Shown here: positions 29,191 through 39,214 of the stretch, one piece after another
Position numbering within the stretch: the first letter of the stretch is position 1
How the letters are laid out: each line of letters begins with the position of its first letter
Assembly (NCBI RefSeq): GCF_015762685.1
Contig: NZ_PEHF01000004.1
Span: 1 to 49,398, forward strand
DNA length: 49,398 nucleotides
Source of the DNA: Candidatus Symbiopectobacterium sp. 'North America'
Lineage (GTDB): Bacteria; Pseudomonadota; Gammaproteobacteria; Enterobacterales; Enterobacteriaceae
Reading direction: 5' to 3'
The notes under the pieces: generated by a model
Seen by the model: only the letters and a program-made list of their open reading frames with translations
What the model was told of the DNA's origin: nothing
Database searches by the model: none
Translations under genes and position numbers: made by a program

Positions 29191-30551
29191 CGCATCGACC
29201 AACGCGGCGTTAAACGGCTTGCGGCGCAGAAAGCGCCCATGCCCTCACGCCACACCACCTCACCACGGCTCAAGGTCATGATCGGCCAACCTTGGCATAC
29301 CATGCCTTCATAGGGAGAGTAATCGCCATTATCATGCATCTCATCGTGACGCAGCGTAACGCGCCGCTGCGGGTCGAACAGCACCAGATCGGCATCCGCG
29401 CTGGGCATCAGGTTACCCTTCTGCGGCCACAGGCCAAACAGTTGCGCCGGACGCGTGCTGGTCAATGCGACAAATTGCTCAGAGCTGATTCGTCCTGTCG
29501 ATACACCGTTCGAATAGAGTAATGCCAGACGATTTTCCACGCCCGGCAACCCGTTCGGACAACGGCTGAAATTCCCACCGGAGAGCATGTGGCGTTGATG
29601 CAGTGAAAAATTACAGTGATCGGTCGCCAGCGTGGCGATACTGCCCTCAGCCATCCCTTGCCATAACGCGGCCTGCTCTTCCTGCCCACGCAACGGTGGG
29701 CTGAGGATGTATTTGATCCCGTCGGGGTCATGGTAACGTTGCTCATCCAGCAGCAGGTATTGTGGACAGGTTTCGGCCCATACCGGCTGCCCGTTGCGCT
29801 GCGCCAGACGGATATAATCCAGTCCCAACGCGTTGGACAGGTGAACGATATACAGCGGCGCGTTATCGGCTAACGACGCCAGATTAATCATGCGCGCGAT
29901 CGCCTCCGCCTCGCAGGCGACGGATCGGTTCAATGCATGATAAATCGGCGACGTGTTCCCCTGTTGCACAAAGGCATAGCGACGCCATCGAATCGCCGCG
30001 TCATTTTCCGGATGTACCGTGGTTAACGCGCCTACCTGACGCAGCCGCTGCAACACCGCTGCATCATCCAGTTTGTACTGATAGGTAAGGTAGAGTTTGA
30101 AGCTGCTGATCTCTTCCTGCTCCACCAGCGACGCCATTTCATCCAGAATGGCATCGTCGACATGCTGCACCACGCCGTGAAAGCTGCAATCGATCGCCGC
30201 CTGCCCCTTCGCATAAGCGTGATAGCGGCCCAATTGATGATGCAGGTTGCATCCCGCCGGACCAAAGCCCATATGATCGACAATGGTGGTGGTACCGCCG
30301 CACGCCGCCGCACGAGTGCCGGAAAAAAAATCATCGCAGCTGCGGCCAATGCCGACATCGATATTGAAATGGGTGTGTACATCAATACCGCCGGGCATCA
30401 CCTGATACCCGGTTGCATCAATCACCGCCATCTCGGGCGTGATGGCGATATTGGGCCCACGCTGTACGATCCGCCCCTGTTCGATCAGCAGATCTTCATG
30501 ATACTGCCCCAGGTGATCGATCAACGTGCCGCCTTTGAGTAAGCGCTGCAT
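29182..30551 (-). pseudogene. hyuA: D-hydantoinase/dihydropyrimidinase (HyuA/YgeZ-like), 3' frameshift
   Basis: The start ATG 30551 (MQRLLKGGTLIDHLGQ) matches the family; an upstream in-frame start at 30608 would overlap dpaL. Motifs seen are PGGIDVHTHFNIDVGIGRSCDDF (metal His), the carbamylated-lysine segment SSFKLYLTYQYKLDD, TTVHPENDAA, YIVHLSNALGLDY and ATDHCNFSL. Near 29232 one missing G (ATGGGCGC) throws the end out of frame; restored it is MGRFLRRKPFNAALVDALF with TGA at 29182. As written a 30-residue tail replaces it, which might be tolerated. It opens cyclic ureides. It lies 30 bp after dpaL. Confidence 0.85.
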
Positions 30552-30580
30552 AGTATTCTCCTGCATCAAGTTGAAGACGG

Positions 30581-31777
30581 TTAATCCATCAAGGGACGGC
30601 CTTCCCACACCACTTCCCGGTAGTGTTGTCTGTCGGTATCGCCTTCAGAACTGACTACCAGCACGCAGGAGGACGAATCCAACCCCAACTGAGCCAGCAG
30701 CGCCGCGCGATCCGGACTATGCAGTATCGCCGCCAAGACCCCCATGCCGACAGCACCCGACTCACCGGAAACGATGCGCGCATCCTGCCCAAGCGGATTA
30801 CCCAGCACCCGCATACCCAGCGCGGTGACGCGATCTTCACAGGAGATAAACTGGCGGGAACAATCTCGCAGGCGCGGCCATCCTAACGGATTGGGTTCAC
30901 CGCAAGCCAACCCCACCATCATGGTATCCATCGCACCACCGACAGCGACGATCTCCCCTTGTTGCGCTGAGCGAAACAAACAGTCAGCGCGATCCGGCTC
31001 CACGATCACCGCATGCAATTTATCTGCGCCATAGCAATTCACCAGATAATCCAGCACCCCCCGCCGCCATCGCGCCCACGCCAGCCTGAAGAAAAACGTG
31101 TGTTGGTGTTGGCCAGTCGTTCTCGGCAATCTGTTCTACCGCTTCCACCGCCAGCGTCGCATAACCTTGCATTATCCAGGAGGGGATTTTTTCGTAACCG
31201 GGCCAGGCGGTATCCTGCACCACTTCCCAGCCCTTTTCCTGCGCAGTTTGCATGGTCAGGCGCACGGTATCGTCATAGTTCATGTCAGTGACGATACATT
31301 CCGCCACCAGCCCGGTGATGTGTGCGACACGCTCCGCAGACGCCCCCTTGGGCATATAGACCACAGCCTGTTGCCCTAACGCTTTGGCCGCCCAGCAACG
31401 CCTCGACCGTGATTGCCATCCGTGGTGGTGGCGAAGGTAATGCTTTCCGGCAGTGCCGCGCGGCCTTGCTCAAACGAAAAATCCTCCAGAGAGAAGTGAT
31501 ATTTTTCGCACACGCAGCGGGCGATGGCATAGGCACCGCCGAGAATTTTGAAGGCGTTGAGCCCGAAACGTTGAGATTCATCTTTCACCAGCACCTGCCC
31601 TACGCCTAATTCAGCCGCGAACGCCGTCAGCGAGTGCAGCGGCGTCGGGCGATAATCCGGCATCCGTTGATGAAAGTTGCGCGCCTGTTCTGCCTGTTCC
31701 CGGCTGAACAGTTCTGCGCCGTGCGGCGTAAAGTAAGCGTTATCGGCAATCTGCATCCGTAGTGAAAACGTTGACAT
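30581..31777 (-). pseudogene. dpaL: Diaminopropionate ammonia-lyase (YgeX), two frameshifts
   Basis: The start at ATG 31777 has AGGA upstream and begins STFSLRMQIADNAYFTPHGAELFS. The PLP lysine lies in RFGLNAFKILGGAYAIA. After TTDGNHGRGVA one missing base near 31390 changes the frame into VYMPKGASAERVAHITG and NYDDTVRLTMQTAQEKGWEVVQDTAWPGYEKIPSW. After GVGAMAAG an extra G in a G6 run near 31060 changes it again into VLDYLVNCYGADKLHAVIVEPDRADC, ACGEPNPLGW and SGESGAVGMGVLAA. Restored length is about 399 residues, normal for the family. It degrades 2,3-diaminopropionate to pyruvate and ammonia. First gene of a dpaL-hyuA transcript. Confidence 0.87.
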
Positions 31778-31832
31778 GTTGGCATCCTGATTTTGATTAA
31801 ATGATTCACCCATAGCTATTCCATATCCATGT

Positions 31833-31848
31833 TTCAATATCTGTGCCA
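31833..31848 (-). promoter_or_regulatory. Possible sigma-54 promoter for dpaL-hyuA
   Basis: On the minus strand TGGCACAGATATTGAA has a perfect -24 and the right spacing but ends TTGAA instead of TTGC. It closely resembles the 28326 promoter. It lies about 55 bp before the dpaL start. Confidence 0.4.
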
Positions 31849-32010
31849 GTTTGTAGTTGCAGCACCCAGCACAGCACAATGTCGAATAATCAAAAACAGA
31901 AAAAAAGCGTGTTTGCGCCGCATGGCAGACGGATAACAAAATGACATTACGCTTTGTCATCCTCGGCGAAAGCCTAATATCTCTTTGAGAATAAAAGTGT
32001 TTCTTCTGCA

Positions 32011-32040
32011 CGGGATTCCCGCTTTCGCGGGAATGACGGC
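32011..32040. repeat. Small interspersed palindrome (ATTCCC-N8-GGGAAT type)
   Basis: ATTCCCGCTTTCGCGGGAAT at 32015-32034 is a hairpin of the kind found in many copies in proteobacterial genomes, identical in pattern to the Neisseria dRS3 core. The left-hand sequence TCATCCTCGGCGAAAGCC near 31960 is a diverged partner. Confidence 0.6.
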
Positions 32041-32100
32041 GGTGGGCGGGAGTGACGGAGCTGCGAGGTCATGACAACGGTGAGCAGCCATCAGGCCTGA

Positions 32101-32117
32101 CTGTCGCATTGCGACAG
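32101..32117. promoter_or_regulatory. Perfect palindrome before the sigma-54 activator
   Basis: CTGTCGCATTGCGACAG is a perfect 8+1+8 dyad, 74 bp before the activator start. It could be an operator for the activator's own control. No known regulator can be assigned from sequence. Confidence 0.4.
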
Positions 32118-32135
32118 ACGAACCGGTGATGCCTA

Positions 32136-32150
32136 TTCTCAAAATGAGAA
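32136..32150. promoter_or_regulatory. Enhancer-type palindrome, copy 2
   Basis: TTCTCA-AAA-TGAGAA is the reverse complement of the site at 28252-28266. It lies in the divergent region between dpaL and the activator gene, 41 bp before the latter, fitting either autoregulation or activation of dpaL. Confidence 0.55.
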
Positions 32151-32190
32151 ACTGCCGCGAGGCGCTTTACCCGATACAAGAGCGTAGCCC

Positions 32191-33950
32191 ATGACCAGCC
32201 AGACCCTGTCACTGATGCATATCCAGCCCACCATTCGGCATTTCACCCAGTGCTCAGTCAGGTATTACGGCTGGAAGTGGAGATCGTTGATAACAGGTTG
32301 CTGCGCGTGGCAGGCAGTGGACCCTATCGTACCCACATTGGCCATCCATCGGATAACACCCACCTGCTGCAATACGTCATTGATAACAAGCAAGAGAAAG
32401 CGGTCATTCACTCGCAGCACGATCCGATTTGCCAGGGTTGTGGTCAGTATGGCAACTGCGGCGAGCTGGCGTTTCTTGACCTGCCAGTGATGCACGGTGA
32501 GCGCTGTCTGGGCGTCATCAGCCTTGCGGCTATAAATGCAGAACAGCAGCAGCGATTGCAGGACAATATCACCGTATTTTCCGATTACGTTCGGCATATT
32601 GCCTCACTGCTGATCGCTAACCTGACGAAAAACCCCACCGCCAATGATGGCATGGATGTGCTGTTCACCACGCTCATCAACAGCATGGATCAGGGTATTC
32701 TGGTGCTGGATGAGCATGGCATTATGACGTTTGCCAATCAGAATGCGCTGACGCTGCTCAACACCCGCTGGGAAACCCTGGTCAACACGCCGGTTACCAT
32801 CCGTCCGTTGGTGGCCAGCAAAGATTTCGCCAACGGCAATGCACAGCATGTGATCGCCTTTGCGGCCCAGCAAGAAGTGGTGATCGGGCAGCATCATAAC
32901 GGTAACAACCGGCAGTTGTTCTTGTTTGCTTTTCACCAATCTGAGCGTCCCGCGCCGATCAATGAGGCGGACAGCGAACCCCGTATCGGCCATTTTATCG
33001 GTAATGCGCCTGCGGTATAGGCGCTGAAACAGCACATCGCGCGTTTTGCCGATATCCCCTCCAGCATCATGATCACCGGTGAGAGCGGCAGCGGTAAAGA
33101 GGTACTGGCGCGCTCCATTCATCAGGTGGGACGGCGTAGCACGCACCCTTTTATTGCCATCAACTGTGCGGCGATACCTGAGCATCTGCTGGAGAGTGAA
33201 CTGTTCGGTTATGTCAAAGGCGCATTTACCGGTGCCGCACCGAATGGCAAGGCGGGGCTGATTCAGTCCGCCCATCTTGGCACCTTGTTTCTCGACGAGA
33301 TTGGCGATATGCCATTGACGTTGCAGACCAAGCTGCTACGGGTGTTAGAAACGCGCGAAGTGATGCCGCTGGGGGCCAGCAAGCCGGTGGCGGTGGATAT
33401 CCGCATTATCTCTGCCACCCACCAAAATTTGACGCGTGCGATCGAAGAGGGAAACTTTCGCTAGGATCTCTACTACCGCCTGAAGGTGATACCGGTCGAG
33501 ATCCCACTGTTGCGCGAGCGCACGGCGGATATAGAACTGCTGGTGCACCACTTTCTCAATCTACACACGCGCCATATTGGCAGCACCTACCCTGGCGTGA
33601 GCCGGGAGGTAATGGCTTTGCTGCGTGATTACCGCTGGCCGGGCAATGTGCGTGAATTGAGTAATCTGGTGGAGTATCTGGTGAATATCGTGCCCGACGG
33701 CGAGGTGATTGATCCGACGCTGTTGCCGCCGCATTTTCATCGAGCCACAACCACCACGTTGCCCGCCGTTGAAGCTGTTACGGCAACAACACCAGCCGTG
33801 CCCCCGAGCCTGAAACAGCTGGAACATCAGCGCATTATCGAGGCGTTAGGTCGTGGCGTGAGCAAAGCACAACTGGCGCAAGAGTTGGAGATCAGCGTGG
33901 CAACGCTGTATCGCAAAATCAAAAAATACGGGCTACGTGATATTCACTAG
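32191..33950 (+). pseudogene. Sigma-54-dependent transcriptional activator (YgeV-like), one frameshift and two amber codons
   Basis: About 587 codons. The start MTSQTLSLMHIQPTIRHFTQ shifts frame near 32248 (one G missing) into VLSQVLRLEVEIVDNRLLRVAG. An N-terminal sensor with a cysteine group (CQGCGQYGNCGELAF) and a PAS-like segment (LINSMDQGILVLDEHGIMTFANQNAL) follow. TAG at 33018-33020 precedes the AAA+ core: [18 protein letters not shown] (Walker A), [15 protein letters not shown] (the GAFTGA loop that contacts sigma-54) and LFLDEIGDM (Walker B). TAG at 33462-33464 replaces the expected Glu of FREDLYYRL. It ends in a Fis-type HTH (KAQLAQELEISVATLYRKIKKYG). It is placed centrally among sigma-54 promoters and is the obvious regulator of the purine genes. 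Confidence 0.85.
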
Positions 33951-33963
33951 CACGTTCTCAGCG

Positions 33964-34533
33964 CTAACGCCGCCGGAGCAGTTGCTGGTATTGTTCCGGC
34001 GTATCCATATCCCAATGAATCGCGCCATCCGATACTGGCACCCGCCGTTGGCCGTGACAGGCAATCAGCGTTTTCATCGAGGTTTGGTTATCCGCCGCCA
34101 GCACTGCATCACGCATGGCGGGTGGCAGCAATACCGGATGCCCTTTCCCTTGAGCGTATTCAGGAATCAGACAGGTCGCATCGCGCTGTTGCCACAGCGT
34201 GCGATAAACCGCGCTACTGACAGCAGGCATATCCCCCAACGCCAGAAAGAAATGTCCGCCGCCGAGCGCCGCTGCACCACAGCGAATGGAGGAGAACATC
34301 CCCTCGGTAAAATCTTCGTTGTGGCACAGCATAATGCGCCCATGGTCGCCGTAGCGCCAGTTCAGCTCGGCACCGCGAAAACCGGTCACCAGCACTACGC
34401 GATCGCAAAAGGAGAGCGCCGCCCCCAGCGCGCTGTCAAGCACCGTTCCCTCCCCCCAGGGCAGCATCATTTTCCACTGTCCCATGTGGCTGGAGAGTCC
34501 GGCCGCCAGCATCAGACAGACTTTCTCACTCAT
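33964..34533 (-). CDS. MocA/YgfJ-type molybdenum cofactor cytidylyltransferase
   Basis: 189 residues. The nucleotidyltransferase start reads CLMLAAGLSSHMGQWKMMLPW; the family has LAAGxSxRMG-x-xK, so the Arg is His here while the following Lys is kept. Later segments are VVLVTGFRGAEL, NEDFTEGMFSSIRCG, FLALGDMPAVSS (Asp for the metal) and KGHPVLLPP. It activates molybdopterin with CTP for XDH-type enzymes. It is the last gene of the long operon, 19 bp after the 2Fe-2S subunit gene, so it probably serves that enzyme. The Arg-to-His change may reduce activity; otherwise intact. Confidence 0.8.
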   Translation of the reverse strand: MSEKVCLMLAAGLSSHMGQWKMMLPWGEGTVLDSALGAALSFCDRVVLVTGFRGAELNWRYGDHGRIMLCHNEDFTEGMFSSIRCGAAALGGGHFFLALGDMPAVSSAVYRTLWQQRDATCLIPEYAQGKGHPVLLPPAMRDAVLAADNQTSMKTLIACHGQRRVPVSDGAIHWDMDTPEQYQQLLRRR

Positions 34534-34552
34534 GCTGCCAGCTCCACAAGCA

Positions 34553-35011
34553 TCACTGTGCCAACACCGCTTTGATTGAGGTGATAATCGGCTGATAGCC
34601 CGTACAACGGCATAGGTACCCCTCCAGCGCCTCGCGAATCTCTTCATCATTCGGCTGAGGGTTGGCATCCAGCAAGGCTTTGGCGCTGATCAACACGCCG
34701 GGCGTACAAAAGCCACACTGCACGCCACCGTGGCGAATGAAGGCATTTTGCAGTTTTACGCCGACAGGGTCCTGATGCAGCGCCTCCACCGTGGTGATTT
34801 CAGCGCCATCACACTGTACAACCAGCAACAGACAAGAGCACACCGCACGCCCGTTCATGATGACCGAGCAGGCACCGCACTCACCGACGGAACAGCCTTC
34901 TTTGGTGCCGGTCAACCGACGATCTTCACGCAGGTAATCCAGCAGGCGCGTATTGTCATTCACCGTGGCCCGCACCCGAATGCCGTTAATTTTCATTTCT
35001 ACATCAATCAT
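34553..35011 (-). CDS. 2Fe-2S subunit of a molybdenum hydroxylase
   Basis: 152 residues with the two cluster motifs of this family: CSVGECGAC and a following Cys for the plant-type cluster, and CGFCTPGV with CRCTGYQP for the second. It begins MKINGIRVRATVNDNTRLLDYLRED after four extra residues; AGGAG precedes the start. It is separate here, unlike xdhA where it is fused to FAD. It begins 3 bp after the Mo/FAD subunit gene ends and should form a complex with it. Intact. Confidence 0.88.
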   Translation of the reverse strand: MIDVEMKINGIRVRATVNDNTRLLDYLREDRRLTGTKEGCSVGECGACSVIMNGRAVCSCLLLVVQCDGAEITTVEALHQDPVGVKLQNAFIRHGGVQCGFCTPGVLISAKALLDANPQPNDEEIREALEGYLCRCTGYQPIITSIKAVLAQ

Positions 35012-35014
35012 CTG

Positions 35015-38000
35015 TCACTCCTGCTGCGCCAGTTCTGTCATCACCTGACGGAACATGTCGAGATAAACCGGAATTTTGTAAGGTGCCGACCAACGACCAC
35101 CAATCGCTTCGGTGACCAGGGTTTCCAATGCCGCTGTGGCATTATCAATCACCGCCGGTGTCGGCGCGTGCCCCAGCAGCGCCTGCTCGACTACCGTCAA
35201 GCGCTGTGGCTTGCCAAACACGGCCCCATCGACCAACCGGCACAGTTCGATGTTCCCGTGCGCGTCCAATCGAAACAGCGCGGTGAGGCTTTGGCGCGTG
35301 ATATTCACGGCAGTACGCCGCCCCAGTTGCAGATAAAACGGGTGCAGCACGCCCGCCGGAGGCGGCAGTAGGGTAATGCGGGTGAGTAATTCACCGGGTT
35401 GTAACTGGGTGCGATAGCCGCCGGTGATAAAGGACTCAAGTGGGACACGGCGACATTCACTGGCAGTGCGCAACTCCACCTCAGCACCATAGACCATCAG
35501 CGGCGGAACAGAATCCGCACAGGGTGCGGCATTGACGATATTGCCCCCAACGGTCGCCCGGTTGCGCAGTTGCAGCGAGCCAACGGTGCGACAAGCTGTC
35601 ACCAGCAGCGGGTAATTGCGCTGCAACCGTTCATCGCTAACCAGATTGGTAAAGCAGGTGCCTGCACCGATAGCAAGGGCGTCGCCTTCAGCATGGATTC
35701 CGCGTAATTCGCCCAAGCCGGAAATATTCACCAGCCGCACCGGCGTGGTTTTTAAACGTGCCTGCACCAGCACATCGGTGCCGCCAGCCAGCACCTGCGC
35801 GCCGGGTTGTGCCAACAGCGTCAGCGCCTGATCCAGGCTGGCGGGCTGGCTAACCTCAAGGGTATTGAGACGCAGCACCTGCTTATGTTCACCGTCATGG
35901 GCTTGCACTTCACTCTGGCGCACCGGTTTTTTCAGGTTGTAGCCCAGCCGTACCTGTTCCAACGTCAACGGCAGCGTGCGATTCCAACGGCCAATGGCGA
36001 AACTGACCGCATTGTTGAGCGCGACACCGCCCAGTTCCAGCACCGGTTCACCAATCACTTTGGCTCCGTAAGGCCCGGCCTTATCGTGGTTTTCCACCGC
36101 AATCACGTTAATGTTGGGGATATCGCGAATCGTCGGCAACAGGTAGGTGTCGAAGTTCTCTGATTTCACTTCCCCGTTTTCGATATTGAAATCTTCCAGC
36201 ATGCCGTAGCCGATCATCCCTTGCACCACGCCGCCGTATACCTGCCCTTCAAACCCCACGCGGCTCACTACCTCGCCCACGTCGTGTACCGCCGTGATAT
36301 CCAACAGCGTGATTTTTCCGGTACGGGTATCCACCGCAACATCCGCCACCTGGCATCCGTATACCCAGGTAAAATAGGGGCTGCCGCAGCCTTTTTCCTC
36401 ATCCCAGTGAATGGAGGGTGCGACATGCCAGCCATACGCGGAAAGATTGGCACCGGTCGCCTTGGTGAGCGTCACCACCTGAGCGAAATCCATGCAACGC
36501 ACCAGGTTGGCACGGTTAAACACCTTGCCATCACACCACATCAGATCGTCCACGCCACTTGTACCCAGTTGCACGGCAACGGCATCCGCCATGCGCTGTT
36601 TGATCTTGCTGGCGGCATTGAGCACCGCTTGCCCGCCCATCAGCGTGCCGCGCGAGGCAACGGTCGAGCCGCCGTCCGCAATCATCGCGGTCGCCGGATC
36701 GGTAAACGTTATCCATGAGAGCGGCAGGCCGAAGGCTTCCGCCGCAATCATCGACATAGTAGTTTGCAGTCCTTGACCACTCTCGGAAACTGCCGTGGAG
36801 ATATTGACGCTGCCATCGGCATTGACCTGAATCAGCGCGGATGACGCATCCAACCCTTCCTCACCGAGCGAACATCCACGGTGGCTTAACGCCAGACCGA
36901 TGCCGTATTTGATCGGCCCGCCCTGCGCATTCAATTGCTGATAGCGTTCGCGTTTCGCCATAAATTCGACGCTGTTAGCCGCTTTCGCCAGCACCTCCTC
37001 GGCAGATACCGTGTGTTCGCTGAACACCTGCCCCGCCATGCTGGTATCCCCTTGTTGCAGGATATTACGTTTACGCAGTTCAAGCGGTGACAGGCCAAAC
37101 GCCGCCGCCACTTCATCCATCAGCGACTCGTTCGCCAGAATCACTTGCGGCGCACCAAAACCGCGAAACGCCGAGGTGTAGTTGTTATTGGTGTATACCC
37201 CAGTAACATCAACGCGCACGTTAGGAATGCGGTACGGCCCCGCCGCCTGCACCGAACTGCGCCAGGTGACAAACGGCGTTTGCCCGGCGTAGCTGCCGTC
37301 ATCCGCCAGTACCTCAATCTTGATGGCTTGAATATGCGCCTCGTCATCCAGACCGATTTTGTATTTCATCTTGTACGGGTGGCGTTTATAGCTCTCCCGC
37401 ATCGATTGCTCACGGTTGTAGGTAAATTTGACCGGCCTGCCGGTTAAGTGACACAACAGCGCCGCACGGCACGCCAGATGGTCGATAATGTCATCTTTGC
37501 CGCCAAACGAGCCGCCAACGATCGCGCGCTTGCGGCAAACCGAGGTACTTAGCCACAAAACCACGCACGCGGTGCGCATTCTGTACCGACCCTGACAGCG
37601 TGATGATCTGCTCGTTATCATCGATCCAGGCAATGATCGACTCCGGTTCAATCTAGGCGTGCTCCTGATACCCCACCTCATATTCCCGCTCGAAAATATG
37701 GCTGGAGGCCGCGAACCCTGCGTCAATGTCGCCTTTGATGGTATGGTGGTGATTGATCACATTGCTGGCGCTGCCTGGGTGAATCAGCTGTGCATCCGAT
37801 TTTAGCGCGTCTTCTACGCGAGTGATTGGCTCAAACGGCGTGTAGCGCACGCTGATTTTATCCGCAGCCTGACAGGCCGCTTCATAACTTTCAGCCGCAA
37901 TCACATCGCCGAGAAACGCAATATTCTCATTCACCAGCGGCGGATAATCGGCCATCACCACGCCGATGTGGCTTTCGCCGGGTACATCTCGCCAGGTGGC

Positions 38001-38222
38001 GATTTTCACCACGCCCGGCACCTGTAATGCGGCGTCGAGATCAATTTCTTCCACCCGCCCCGCTGCGATATCTGCATAGCGGCACACGCCGTACAACATG
38101 TCTTTCAGGACAATATCATCACCGTACACCGCGCTGCCCTTGACCTTGGTTAAGCCATCCACGCGCGGCACTTCATGGCCTACCACTTGCATTTCCATCA
38201 CGTCTTTCTCTTCTGCTGCCAT
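35015..38222 (-). pseudogene. Molybdenum hydroxylase with fused molybdopterin and FAD domains, amber plus frameshift
   Basis: About 1069 codons from ATG 38222 (GAGG upstream). Residues 1 to about 775 are the molybdopterin subunit: VVGHEVPRVDGLTKVKGSAVYGDD, GGSFGGKDD, AFRGFGAPQ, SESGQGLQT, and the catalytic Glu in GAKVIGEPVLELG. Residues from about 790 are an FAD domain: LAGGTDVLVQARL, RNRATVGGNIVNAAPCADSVPP, ending YLDMFRQVMTELA. TAG at 37653-37655 stands where EHAYIEPES is expected (Tyr to stop). A frameshift near 37530 precedes AIVGGSFGG. The Mo-then-FAD order in one chain is unusual. The AFRGFG arginine resembles purine hydroxylases, but the substrate is unknown. Confidence 0.82.
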
Positions 38223-38230
38223 GATTAACC

Positions 38231-39184
38231 TCATTGGTGACGCGGACTGCCATCAGCCAGCAATGCCTCGCCCTTGAACGCAGTAATCGGACCGTAGGCG
38301 TTGGGCTGGCGATGCACATCAAAGTTGAACGTTGCACGTTTGTAGATCTGGCAGAAATCGAGATCGCAATGGGCTATCGCCACTTCATCGCCTTTGGTCA
38401 CACAGCTGGCGACCACTTCACCCGATGGCGCAATGATGCAGCTCCCGCCAATGTGTTCGACGCCCTCTTCCGTTCCCGCTTTCGCCACACCCACCACCCA
38501 GGTGCCATTCTGATAAGCGCCAGCCTGCATAGAGAGTTGGTTATGAAACAGTGACAGATCGTCATGCTCTGGCGCGGGCGCATTGTGCACCGGCGTGTTG
38601 TAGCCGATCAGCACCATTTCCACACCTTGCAGCCCCATCACGCGATAGGTTTCACACCAGCGACGGTCATTACAAATCGCCATGCCGACCCGGCCGCCAA
38701 AAGCGTTAAACACAGAGAATTCCGTTCCCGGCGTAAAATAGCGCTTCTCCAGATGCTGAAACGCACGCCATGGTTCGTGCTCCCGGTGCCCCGGCAAGTG
38801 CACTTTGTGGTATTTGCCGACGATAACGCCGTTTTTATCCACCAATATTGAGGTGTTAAACCGCCGTTTTTCCCCCTGTTCTATGCTCAGTTCGGCGTAT
38901 CCCAGACAAAAGCCCACTTGCAATTCACGCGCCAAATCGAACAGCGGCTGCGTCTCGGCACCCGGCATCGCCGCCTTACGCCAGCTATCCAGTTGGGACT
39001 CATCTTCGATATACCAACGTGGAAAAAACGTGGTGAGCGCCAACTCGGGATACACGATCAGGTCCGCACCCAGTTGCTGCGCCTCGCGTATCAGGTTCAT
39101 CAAGCGTGCCACCACGGCAGCACGGGAATCTTCTTTATTGACCGGCCCTAACTGGCCGATAGCGACATTGACATAACGCGCCAT
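38231..39184 (-). CDS. N-carbamoyl-D-amino-acid hydrolase-like nitrilase-superfamily amidase
   Basis: 317 residues, intact, start ATG 39184 with AGGAG. The catalytic triad of the nitrilase superfamily is clear: Glu in IVYPELALTTFFPR, Lys in KYHKVHLPGHREHEP and Cys in AICNDRRWCETYRVMG. The LTTFFPRWYI and LPGHREHEPWRAFQHLEKRYF stretches closely follow Agrobacterium D-carbamoylase. It hydrolyses an N-carbamoyl compound to amine, CO2 and ammonia. It sits between a second carbamoylase and a molybdenum hydroxylase, starting 30 bp after the former, in a hydantoin/ureide degradation operon. Confidence 0.88.
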   Translation of the reverse strand: MARYVNVAIGQLGPVNKEDSRAAVVARLMNLIREAQQLGADLIVYPELALTTFFPRWYIEDESQLDSWRKAAMPGAETQPLFDLARELQVGFCLGYAELSIEQGEKRRFNTSILVDKNGVIVGKYHKVHLPGHREHEPWRAFQHLEKRYFTPGTEFSVFNAFGGRVGMAICNDRRWCETYRVMGLQGVEMVLIGYNTPVHNAPAPEHDDLSLFHNQLSMQAGAYQNGTWVVGVAKAGTEEGVEHIGGSCIIAPSGEVVASCVTKGDEVAIAHCDLDFCQIYKRATFNFDVHRQPNAYGPITAFKGEALLADGSPRHQ

Positions 39185-39214
39185 GTGATTTTTCTCCTGT
39201 AAACGCATCGGGTA

